This document shows positions 1 to 7,202 of a stretch of DNA of 64,000 nt, piece by piece. Where the stretch lies: contig JALNZT010000007.1 of NCBI GenBank assembly GCA_023229135.1, positions 73,225 to 137,224 on the forward strand. The letters run 5' to 3'. The first letter of the stretch is position 1, and every line of letters starts with the position of its first letter. This DNA is from Bacteroidales bacterium (GTDB lineage Bacteria; Bacteroidota; Bacteroidia; Bacteroidales; F082). The notes beneath the pieces were generated by a model. That model was not told the DNA's origin. It made no database searches and was given only the letters and a program-made list of their open reading frames with translations. The position numbers and the translations under genes are program-made.

Positions 1-265
1 TTTGCGCTGCCTTTATTTCCAACAGTTCAAATTGCACACCGAGGTTATCAGCAATTTCGAGTTTGCTCCATTGCGCAAAAGCCTGTTCGATGGTGCTGAT
101 ACGCGGCAACCAGGCTGCTTTATTCAGCTTTTGGGTCAAAGCCTTTTTGAAAAATAATCCGGCACGTTTGTTTGGAAACAATACCGTTAAATCGCGCAAT
201 TGGTCGCCATATTCATTGGCGATCAGCTGCGCAAGTTGTACTAAAAAAGGGGTGTTTTCGGCCAT
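1..265 (-). CDS. AddB-like / PD-(D/E)XK-family nuclease, N-terminal fragment (runs off window)
   Basis: Minus-strand reading frame starting at ATG 265-263 and open to the window edge, so only about 88 N-terminal residues are visible. The residues PNKRAGLFFKKAL, followed by a WLP-x-I-x-TI stretch, match the beginning of the Bacteroidetes AddB-like helicase/nuclease proteins (UvrD-type helicase fold plus C-terminal PD-(D/E)XK nuclease) involved in double-strand-break end processing. The start lies 2 bases after the stop of the nucleotidyltransferase upstream, so it is the last visible gene of a minus-strand operon. The catalytic part is outside the window, so the assignment rests on the N-terminal signature alone. 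Confidence 0.7.
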   Translation of the reverse strand, partial: MAENTPFLVQLAQLIANEYGDQLRDLTVLFPNKRAGLFFKKALTQKLNKAAWLPRISTIEQAFAQWSKLEIADNLGVQFELLEIKAAQ

Positions 266-267
266 GT

Positions 268-1008
268 TTAAGGTTCTTGCAGTTGAAAAAAACGGTTGAT
301 TGTTTCAATTTGACTTTTCTTGCCCAAATCGAACCAATAATTAGTTTGTATAGGCGTTGATTCAATGGTGAAATTGCGGGCTAAACGCAGGTAAAGGTCG
401 ATAATGCCGGATTGTTCAACCGGACAATCAGCAAAAAGTGCCGGCTTAAATAGGTGAATGCCACTGAATGAGCGCTCGTTGTAGTCGCTACTTGGCTGAT
501 CTACCCATTTATATTGCCCGTTACGCAGGTCTTTCCAGCCACAAAGCCGGTCATGTTGATCGAATAATAATTTGCGACTACTCTCGCGCTCTTGCGTTAG
601 CAGCCAGGCCATTGCCGCTGATTTGTTAAACTCTTTTAGGATTAATTGTAGGTTTAAATCGCTCAAAATGTCTACGTTATGGATGAGAACGGTCTTGAAA
701 TTCTGAAAATAATCCCGTGCTTTCAGGATACCGCCACCGGTATCCATCAATTGGTCGCTTTCGTCAGAAATATGCAAGTGGATAGCTTTAAAATCTGACT
801 TGGCTAAAAATACCTTAATTTGATCCGCAAAATGATGCACGTTGATCACTGCTTCTGAAATTCCAGCTGCAATTAACTGATTGATAACTCTTTCTAATAA
901 AGTTATGCCATTTATTTCGAGCAGTGCTTTGGGTTTTGTAGCGGTCAGCTTTTCCAGACGCGTCCCTTTGCCCGCAGCGAGTATCATGGCTATTGTTTGC
1001 TGTTTCAT
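268..1008 (-). CDS. murU: MurU-like sugar-1-phosphate nucleotidyltransferase
   Basis: A 246-residue NTP-transferase. The nucleotide-binding signature LAAGKGTRL is at residues 9-17, followed by the T-KPKALLEI stretch typical of sugar-1-phosphate uridylyl/guanylyltransferases. An in-frame upstream extension exists, but ATG 1008-1006 is preferred: it places the signature at the usual distance from the N-terminus and overlaps the stop of the preceding small gene (ATGA), which implies translational coupling. The neighbouring AmgK-like kinase suggests the MurU role of the MurNAc/GlcNAc recycling route known in Pseudomonas, making UDP-sugar from sugar-1-phosphate in the cytoplasm. The substrate is inferred from context; a mannose-1-phosphate or glucose-1-phosphate enzyme would look similar. 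Confidence 0.75.
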   Translation of the reverse strand: MKQQTIAMILAAGKGTRLEKLTATKPKALLEINGITLLERVINQLIAAGISEAVINVHHFADQIKVFLAKSDFKAIHLHISDESDQLMDTGGGILKARDYFQNFKTVLIHNVDILSDLNLQLILKEFNKSAAMAWLLTQERESSRKLLFDQHDRLCGWKDLRNGQYKWVDQPSSDYNERSFSGIHLFKPALFADCPVEQSGIIDLYLRLARNFTIESTPIQTNYWFDLGKKSQIETINRFFQLQEP

Positions 1009-1130
1009 GCTTTCGTTTTTACAGCTTTGCATAGGCGATTTTCTTTGTTTGAAGCCTGGCCGCATTTCTTACAAGAAAACTGCTTCTCTTTATTGCTGGG
1101 CTTTTCGCCTGATTTACATTTTTTACTCAT
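1005..1130 (-). CDS. 41-residue Lys/Cys-rich small protein, possible zinc ribbon
   Basis: Small minus-strand gene, ATG 1130-1128 to TGA 1007-1005, encoding 41 residues. Cysteines are at positions 5, 20, 23 and 34, with a CKKCG knuckle at 20-24, and about one third of residues are Lys/Arg. The spacing C-x14-C-x2-C-x10-C could bind one zinc ion. Its start overlaps the last 8 bases of the upstream kinase/RapZ gene (GATGAGTAA), and its stop overlaps the start of the nucleotidyltransferase (ATGA). Coupling on both sides argues that it is really translated. No function can be assigned from sequence; metal binding or nucleic-acid contact is inference from composition only. Confidence 0.65.
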   Translation of the reverse strand: MSKKCKSGEKPSNKEKQFSCKKCGQASNKENRLCKAVKTKA

Positions 1131-2580
1131 CGTCAAATTGCTGTTCGTGGTGTTTGCAACTTACCATTAATTCCGGGTATTTTTTGCGAAGCCAGTTCGC
1201 GATATTTTCTGCACAATAAACCGACCTGTGCTGACCACCTGTACAACCAAAATTTACCATCAAATGTTTGAAGCCACGCGCTGAATAATTATCGATACTT
1301 TGGCTAAGGATTGCTTTAATATGATCTAAAAATATATCTACTTCCCGGTGTTTTTGTAAAAACTCAATCACCTCTTTGTCTCTGCCTGTCAACATCCTAT
1401 ACTTGTCTTCACGTCCGGGGTTGGGTAGCGGACGGCAGTCAAACACAAAGCCGCCGCCATTGCCAGTCAGGTCTTCGGGGATGCCTCCTTTTTTATAAGA
1501 AAAGCTGTTAACATTTATCGTTAAAGTCTCAAAAGCTTTCTTTTCAAGTAATGGATAGCGTTTTTTCAGCTTACTAAGTTGCAAGAAAATCCCTTTTAAA
1601 ACCGGCAGGCTAAGCGGAATATCATACTGCGCAGGTAGGCTTGTCAGGCTTTTGATGGCAAAAGGAATACTTTCGACGAAGTGTCGTTTTTTTTGTATCA
1701 GACCACGATAACCATAAGCGCCAAGCACTTGCATAAGCCGCAGATATACGAATGCAGGATAATAATGTCTGAATTGAATCGCTTTCGTATTGGTATAGTT
1801 TTCGAGTTTTTGTAAGTAAAAATCTAATAATTCATTTTTTACCGCTTCCGGAATTTGCGCCTTCACCTGAAAAAGCAGCGACACTACATCGTATTGCAAA
1901 GGGCCTTTTCTGCCACCCTGGAAATCAATGAAATAAGTTTTGCCTTCGTGAATCATAATATTCCTCGACTGAAAATCGCGGTACATAAAAAAAACAGCGG
2001 GTGCCTGCACGATGAACTGTGTAAGCAGCGTAAATTCATGCTCCAGCTCTGCCTCGTTATAAACGATTTCTGATTGAAGCTTCAGGAAATAATATTTGAA
2101 ATAATTGAGGTCGTCGCGTATCGCTTTTTCATCAAAATGGCTTGTAGGGAAAGCTAATGAATAATCCAGTCCCTGGTCGCCTTTAAACTGAAAGTTCAGC
2201 AGATGGCTAAGGGCATCTTTATAATAGTCGATAAGAAGTGGATGAAAATCGCCTTGTGCCAGGGCATCCTGAACAAGTCTGAAAAGGCTCGTATCGCCTA
2301 AATCTGTTTGTATATAGGCGATATAATCATCCGAAACGGCCAGCACTTCGGGAACGGCAAGGCCAAGGGAAAAAAAATGTCGTGCAAAACTTACGAAAGC
2401 CCGGTTTTCTTCTGTAACCGTATGGTATGTGCCTATATAGCTTTTATTTCCCGAGACTAACCTAAAATATTTGCGCGCTGATCCTGACTCGGGAAGTGGC
2501 ACGATGCTGTCAGGTTTTTTGCCTAAAAAGGTATCAAACAAGCGGTTGAAAAGGTCAGCTTGTTCTTTTAGGTTTTGCAT
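1123..2580 (-). CDS. amgK: AmgK-like amino-sugar kinase fused to RapZ C-terminal domain
   Basis: A 485-residue two-domain protein. Residues ~1-320 are an aminoglycoside-phosphotransferase (APH) fold: the catalytic loop YRDFQSRNI at 200-208 (Asp202, Asn207; the usual His is Tyr) and the metal-binding FIDFQGG-GP-YD segment at 217-231 match AmgK, the anomeric MurNAc/GlcNAc kinase. Residues ~352-485 match the RapZ C-terminal domain, with GCTGGQHRSV at 445-454 and FDCRPLPNPG at 380-389. The N-terminal P-loop domain of RapZ is absent. In Escherichia coli RapZ senses glucosamine-6-phosphate and binds small RNA through this C-terminal domain, so the fusion suggests a kinase with a built-in amino-sugar sensor. 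The gene leads the operon with the small Cys protein, murU and an addB-like gene. Kinase substrate and sensing role are inferred. Confidence 0.8.
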   Translation of the reverse strand: MQNLKEQADLFNRLFDTFLGKKPDSIVPLPESGSARKYFRLVSGNKSYIGTYHTVTEENRAFVSFARHFFSLGLAVPEVLAVSDDYIAYIQTDLGDTSLFRLVQDALAQGDFHPLLIDYYKDALSHLLNFQFKGDQGLDYSLAFPTSHFDEKAIRDDLNYFKYYFLKLQSEIVYNEAELEHEFTLLTQFIVQAPAVFFMYRDFQSRNIMIHEGKTYFIDFQGGRKGPLQYDVVSLLFQVKAQIPEAVKNELLDFYLQKLENYTNTKAIQFRHYYPAFVYLRLMQVLGAYGYRGLIQKKRHFVESIPFAIKSLTSLPAQYDIPLSLPVLKGIFLQLSKLKKRYPLLEKKAFETLTINVNSFSYKKGGIPEDLTGNGGGFVFDCRPLPNPGREDKYRMLTGRDKEVIEFLQKHREVDIFLDHIKAILSQSIDNYSARGFKHLMVNFGCTGGQHRSVYCAENIANWLRKKYPELMVSCKHHEQQFDDE

Positions 2581-2703
2581 AAGATTACTGTTTAATGGAG
2601 GTTATTTCTTTCATTAGCGAATAGGGCTGCTAAACTAAACATTTTTTTATTGGAAATCCTTTAAAAAATCCTTTCAACATGCTAATGATAAGTGATATTA
2701 TTG

Positions 2704-2711
2704 TAACTTTG
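2704..2711 (+). promoter_or_regulatory. Candidate -7 element for rubrerythrin gene
   Basis: TAACTTTG matches the Bacteroidetes -7 consensus TAnnTTTG exactly and lies 33 bases before the start codon at 2744. No convincing -33 TTG is present at the expected spacing, so this is a partial promoter match. Confidence 0.4.
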
Positions 2712-2743
2712 GCTTCTAAAAATCATCTTAAAATAAACAAACT

Positions 2744-3250
2744 ATGGAAACTGGAAAATCAGCTACTGACATTCTAAAATTGGCCATTTTACTGGAGCGT
2801 AAAGGCAAAGCGTTTTACACACAGGTTGCCCGTCAAACAGAGAGCAAAGCCGTGAAACAGGTTTTTGAAACGATGGCCGAAGAGGAAAATGCACACATCA
2901 ACTTCCTCTCAAAACAGTTTAAACATTACGAAGAAAACCAGACTTTTTTGCAAAATGAGCTGCATTTAGAAGAGGATCACTCAGAAACAGACGAGATTCT
3001 ATCGGCTCAGGTAAAAAAAGAAATTTCGGCAGCAAGTTTTGAAGCAGCAGCTATTTCGGCCGCTATTGACTTTGAAAACAAAGCCATCGAAGTGTATTCT
3101 GACAGGGCAGAAAAAGCCACTGATAAAAATGAAAAAGCCATGTATCAGATGTTGGCTGACTGGGAAAAAACCCATCATAGATTGTTGTTCAGGATGAATG
3201 AAGACCTGAAAGAAGAAATCTGGAACGACAATAGTTTTTGGCCATTTTAG
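2744..3250 (+). CDS. Rubrerythrin-like ferritin-fold diiron protein
   Basis: A 168-residue protein built as a four-helix ferritin-like bundle. Metal-ligand pattern: Glu19 in LLERKGKAFY, then EEENAH (His51), and in the second half FENKAIEVY and DWEKTHH. This is the two-fold E...ExxH pattern of rubrerythrins, which reduce peroxide at a diiron centre in anaerobes. The C-terminal rubredoxin domain of classical rubrerythrin is missing, so electrons would have to come from a separate partner. It is monocistronic: a -7 element lies upstream and a strong hairpin terminator follows within 20 bases. Peroxide detoxification is the family expectation; the true substrate is not shown. Confidence 0.8.
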   Translation: METGKSATDILKLAILLERKGKAFYTQVARQTESKAVKQVFETMAEEENAHINFLSKQFKHYEENQTFLQNELHLEEDHSETDEILSAQVKKEISAASFEAAAISAAIDFENKAIEVYSDRAEKATDKNEKAMYQMLADWEKTHHRLLFRMNEDLKEEIWNDNSFWPF

Positions 3251-3266
3251 GCAAAATTATACCCAC

Positions 3267-3290
3267 AAACCGGCCAAGGCCGGTTTTTTA
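3267..3290 (+). terminator. Rho-independent terminator after rubrerythrin
   Basis: AAACCGGCC and GGCCGGTTT form a 9-bp perfect stem with an AA loop, followed by a T tract. It closes the rubrerythrin gene and precedes the PLP-enzyme start at 3319. Confidence 0.9.
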
Positions 3291-3318
3291 TTTATGTTTT
3301 AAAAAATCTAATAATATT

Positions 3319-4500
3319 ATGCAAGACGAAAATTTGGGGTTCAATTCAAAAGCAGTGCATGCCGGTGGTTTTGAAGACCCTAAGGGAAGCGCGGTAACAC
3401 CAATTTACCAAACTTCAACATTTAAGTTTAAAAATGCCGATCATGGCGCAAAATGTTTTTCAGGCGAGGAAGATGGTTATATTTATACGCGCATCGGCAA
3501 TCCCACCATTGAAGAGCTGGAAAATGCTGTAGCCTCGCTCGAAGGCGGCTTTGGTGGTATCGCTACCAGCTCGGGCATGGCGGCCGTAAACACGGTCTAT
3601 CTGGCTTATCTCGGCGCTGGAAAACATCTCGTTGCACACAACTCGCTCTATGGGCCATCGCGCGCCATCATGGAATCCCTTTACCCAAAGTTTGGTGTGG
3701 AATCCAGCTTTATCGATGCCACTGATCCGGAAAATGTGCGCAAGACCATCAAGCCAAACACCGCTTTGATTTATCTTGAAACACCCGCCAATCCTACGAT
3801 AGGGATTACTGATATCGCCGAAATTTGTAAAATTGCCCACGAACACAATATCCCGGTTTGTGTTGACAACACTTTTTGCAGTCCTTATCTGCAAAAACCT
3901 TTTGAATTTGGTGTTGATATTGTGTTGCATTCAATGACAAAATTCATCAACGGACATGCTGATATCGTAGCTGGAATGGTGATTGCCAAAGATGAAAAGC
4001 ATTATAAAATCATGCGCCCGGTAATGGTAAATATGGGATTCAATATGGATCCGCACCAGGCCTGGCTCACCCGTCGCGGACTTAAAACACTTGGAATCCG
4101 CATCGATAGGGCACAGCAAAGTGCTCAAAAAGTTGCTGAATTCCTCGAAAATCATCCAAAAGTAGAATGGGTGCTTTATCCTGGTCTGGCTTCTCATCCG
4201 CAGTTTGAGCTGGCCAAAAAACAGATGAAAGGCCCTGGCGCGATGATCAGCTTCGGGCTGAAAGGTGGCTATGATGCCGGCAAAAAAATGATGAACCAGG
4301 TCCAAATGGCACTTTTGGCGGTTTCGCTCGGCGGCATAGAAACGCTGATCCAACACCCGGCCAGCATGACACATTCAAAGCTGAGTAAAGAATCAAAAGA
4401 TGCAGCCGGAATTACTGATGGCCTTGTGCGTTTGTCTGTTGGTATAGAAGATTTAAAAGATATCATCGCTGACCTTGAACAGGCATTGAAGCACGTTTAA
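3319..4500 (+). CDS. Cys/Met-metabolism PLP-dependent lyase (methionine gamma-lyase / cystathionine gamma-synthase family)
   Basis: A 393-residue cytoplasmic PLP enzyme. It shows the family signatures YTRIGNPT at 56-63, TSSGMAA at 83-89, ETPANPT at 154-160, VDNTF at 182-186 and the PLP-binding Lys208 in HSMTKFINGH. Start ATG 3319 is chosen because an upstream in-frame extension would run through the preceding terminator, and because the N-terminus NSKAVHAG matches the family. Methionine gamma-lyases carry Cys after the conserved LYG; here the motif is LYGPS (Pro113), and most gamma-synthases or lyases have Gly there, so the substrate cannot be assigned. Methionine gamma-lyase, cystathionine gamma-lyase and O-acetylhomoserine sulfhydrylase all remain possible. 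Confidence 0.85.
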   Translation: MQDENLGFNSKAVHAGGFEDPKGSAVTPIYQTSTFKFKNADHGAKCFSGEEDGYIYTRIGNPTIEELENAVASLEGGFGGIATSSGMAAVNTVYLAYLGAGKHLVAHNSLYGPSRAIMESLYPKFGVESSFIDATDPENVRKTIKPNTALIYLETPANPTIGITDIAEICKIAHEHNIPVCVDNTFCSPYLQKPFEFGVDIVLHSMTKFINGHADIVAGMVIAKDEKHYKIMRPVMVNMGFNMDPHQAWLTRRGLKTLGIRIDRAQQSAQKVAEFLENHPKVEWVLYPGLASHPQFELAKKQMKGPGAMISFGLKGGYDAGKKMMNQVQMALLAVSLGGIETLIQHPASMTHSKLSKESKDAAGITDGLVRLSVGIEDLKDIIADLEQALKHV

Positions 4501-4521
4501 TATTGTTTTTTTTGAAATATC

Positions 4522-4566
4522 AAACCGTTGCGAAGAGATTTATTAACTTCGCAACGGTTTTTTTTT
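4522..4566 (+). terminator. Strong hairpin terminator abutting the next start codon
   Basis: AAACCGTTGCGAAG (4522-4535) and CTTCGCAACGGTTT (4547-4560) form a 14-bp perfect stem with an 11-nt loop and a T tract to 4566. The ATG of the patatin gene begins at 4567, so no separate leader or recognisable ribosome-binding site lies between them. Confidence 0.88.
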
Positions 4567-6855
4567 ATGAAACACAACCTCTTAAAATCGGCTTTGGTTT
4601 TTTTGTTGTTGCTGTCGCTTCCTGCCTCAGCACAACGCGTTGCCCTTGTGCTTAGTGGCGGAGGTGCCAAAGGTTTGAGCCATGTAGGTGTGTTAAAAGC
4701 TTTGGAAGAACACGAAATTCCGATTGATTATGTTGTTGGAAACTCTATGGGAGCTATCATTGGCGGCTTATACGCCAGTGGCTATTCGCCTCAGGAGATT
4801 GAGGATTTTGTAAAAAGTGAAAATTTTGCAGCCTGGGTCACCGGAACAGTTAACGAACAGGATTTCGTAAGTAAACTTGAAGCACCCAACGCCTCTTGGG
4901 TTAGCGTGCCTTTTAGCATTGACAAACGGATAGTTTCGCGACTGCCATCAAGCATTATTTCTACATTTTTGATGGATTATGCAGTGATGGAAACCTTTGC
5001 TGCTCCTTCAGCTTTGGCCAACTATGATTTTGACAGCCTTTTTGTGCCATTTCGCTGCGTTGCTTCGGATATCGATTCGTCGCAGTTGGTGGTTCTACGC
5101 AACGGACAGCTGGGCACAGCAGTGCGGGCTTCGGCAACTTTTCCATTACTTTTTAGACCAGTGAAAATTAACGACAAACTGCTTTTTGACGGCGGAATGT
5201 TCAATAACTTCCCAACCGACATTGCCGAAGAGGCTTTTAATCCTGATATTTTAATAGGAAGCAAAGCCGCTGGAAACTATAAAGCGCCACAGCAGAATGA
5301 CATGCTTTCGCAGTTGCAAAACATGCTGATGCGCAAGGCTGATTTTTCGATGCCCACCGAAAAAGGTATTTTGATTGAATCGCAGATGGGGCCGGCGGGA
5401 ATACTTGATTTTGCGCAGGTTGCAACTTATATTGATAGTGGATACGTGGCAGCTTTGCGCCAAATTCCACTGATTGAAAGCAAGATTGGTCGCCGTGCCA
5501 ACACCGACAGTTTGCTACAAAGAAGACAAAAGTTTAAAGAAAGCCTCCACGAATTGAAAGTGGGGAAATTGAATATTTCAGGTACAAACCCCAAGCAGGC
5601 TGAATATATTCGCAATAAGTTTAACTATAAAAGTAAAGTCAGTAGCTTGGACTCCTTGAAGTTAGCTTATATGAGCCTGTTGGCTGACGACAAAATTAGC
5701 TATATTTTTCCGGAGCTAAAATTTGATCCTAAAAGTGAAAAATACGACCTCAATCTAAATGTTTCTCTCGCTAATCCATTTTTGGCTGAAATTGGAGGCC
5801 ATGTAAGTTCAGCAGCTACCAATCAGGCTTTTTTGGGTCTTTATTACCGCAACTTATCCAATTTTGGAAGTCGCTTTGGCGTGAATGGTTATTTTGGTCG
5901 GTTTTACTCCTCGGTGCAGGCTATGGGGCGCATTGATTTGCCGGCAGCCATGCCGTTTTTTCTGGAAGTAAAGGCTACGCTATCACGTAAAGACTATTTC
6001 AAGAATGCCAATTATTTTTTTGAAGACCCTACGCCGGCATTTTTAATTAATGATGAATCATTTTTAAACTTTAACGCGGGACATACCATTGGAAAAAATA
6101 CGAGAGTAAGCATAGGTTTTGGCGCTGGCCAACGTGATTTTGATTATTATCAAACCAATAATTTTAGTCGAAATGATACCGCCGATATCAATCAATTTAA
6201 TTTCGTGATGCCACATATTAGGCTGGAATACAATACTTTAAATAGAAAATATTTTCCTTCGGCCGGTATGCAGTGGAAGTTGCAATTCTCCTTTTATGAT
6301 GGTACACAAAAAAATATACCCGGAACAGAAATTGGAAAATCCTTAATTGAAGATAAGCAATACTCCTTTTTTAGAATTAAGTTACACTATAACAACTTCT
6401 TTGCGCATGTTGGCGATTGGCATTTTGGTTTTCTGGCTGATGTGGTGGCGACCAACCAGCCACTGTTAAGCAACTATACTGCCACAGTACTTTCTGCGCC
6501 TGTTTTTGAACCGATTCCGGAAATGAGGTCGTTGTACCTCGAACAATACCGTGCAATTAGCTATGCAGCGGGTGGTTTTAAAATGATTTATAACCCGCTC
6601 CGTAACCTGGATGTCAGGCTGGAAGGCTATGTTTTTCAACCTTATCAGCGCATTATTAACAAAGGCGTTTCAAAAATCCCCGAGCTCGGCACCGCTTTTA
6701 GCGATCAATCTTATGTGGTTTCATCGCGTGTGGTGGTGCACACACCAATTGGGCCGCTCAGCGCTTCCCTAAATTATTTGGATAAAACGGATGGCCGCTT
6801 TTCTGTGGTGGTGAGTTTTGGTTATCTGATATTCAATAGATCGGCTTTTGAATAG
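4567..6855 (+). CDS. Patatin-like phospholipase with C-terminal outer-membrane barrel
   Basis: A 762-residue exported protein. A signal peptide (KHNLLKSALVFLLLLSLPASA) is followed by a patatin domain with the oxyanion motif GGGAKG at 31-36, the nucleophile Ser60 in GNSMG and the catalytic Asp208 in DGGMFNN. Residues ~330-400 resemble a POTRA-like linker, and the last ~350 residues are rich in alternating aromatic beta-strands like the Omp85-type barrel of the PlpD family (type Vd autotransporters). The expected location is the outer membrane, with phospholipase A/esterase activity. The start at 4567 is the only one that gives an N-terminal signal peptide; the earlier in-frame codon at 4528 lies inside the terminator hairpin. 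Confidence 0.85.
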   Translation: MKHNLLKSALVFLLLLSLPASAQRVALVLSGGGAKGLSHVGVLKALEEHEIPIDYVVGNSMGAIIGGLYASGYSPQEIEDFVKSENFAAWVTGTVNEQDFVSKLEAPNASWVSVPFSIDKRIVSRLPSSIISTFLMDYAVMETFAAPSALANYDFDSLFVPFRCVASDIDSSQLVVLRNGQLGTAVRASATFPLLFRPVKINDKLLFDGGMFNNFPTDIAEEAFNPDILIGSKAAGNYKAPQQNDMLSQLQNMLMRKADFSMPTEKGILIESQMGPAGILDFAQVATYIDSGYVAALRQIPLIESKIGRRANTDSLLQRRQKFKESLHELKVGKLNISGTNPKQAEYIRNKFNYKSKVSSLDSLKLAYMSLLADDKISYIFPELKFDPKSEKYDLNLNVSLANPFLAEIGGHVSSAATNQAFLGLYYRNLSNFGSRFGVNGYFGRFYSSVQAMGRIDLPAAMPFFLEVKATLSRKDYFKNANYFFEDPTPAFLINDESFLNFNAGHTIGKNTRVSIGFGAGQRDFDYYQTNNFSRNDTADINQFNFVMPHIRLEYNTLNRKYFPSAGMQWKLQFSFYDGTQKNIPGTEIGKSLIEDKQYSFFRIKLHYNNFFAHVGDWHFGFLADVVATNQPLLSNYTATVLSAPVFEPIPEMRSLYLEQYRAISYAAGGFKMIYNPLRNLDVRLEGYVFQPYQRIINKGVSKIPELGTAFSDQSYVVSSRVVVHTPIGPLSASLNYLDKTDGRFSVVVSFGYLIFNRSAFE

Positions 6856-7202
6856 AAAATACATCTTTAACCTGATACTTCTTTAGCTCATTATCCGATT
6901 GAGTGCCTATCTGCATTCGACAACAAAGGTATAAGCCGGTGTTTTTGCATTGTCCGGCAACAAGCTTGTTTCCGATATCGACTAAAACGCAGATTCTAAT
7001 AGCCCCCAAAACCTACGAATGTGTAGCTTGTTATTTATTCACAATGAATAGATTAGTTTTTGAAAATACTTCTCAGCGTTTCAGCTATTGATGGCTTAGT
7101 TTGCCAAATAATTCCTATTTTTGCAGCCTTATTTTTGAGATAACTTCTAATATAGAGGCTGCGCCAGTTGTGGCTTCTTATCGTGCAAACAATAAATGTA
7201 TA
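6856..7202 (+). promoter_or_regulatory. Intergenic region with candidate promoter for DUF349 gene
   Basis: No gene is seen in this 347-base gap. TATTTTTG at 7116-7123 matches the -7 consensus TAnnTTTG exactly and would give a leader of about 70 bases before the start at 7203; a TTTG at 7100-7103 is too close to be its -33. A GC-rich inverted repeat (GCCGG...CCGGC, 6934-6957) lies downstream of the patatin gene but has no T tract. Confidence 0.4.

Noticed and set aside
3460..4374. Minus-strand open frames opposite the PLP-enzyme gene
   Set aside because: Shadow frames; the plus-strand protein has all family motifs.
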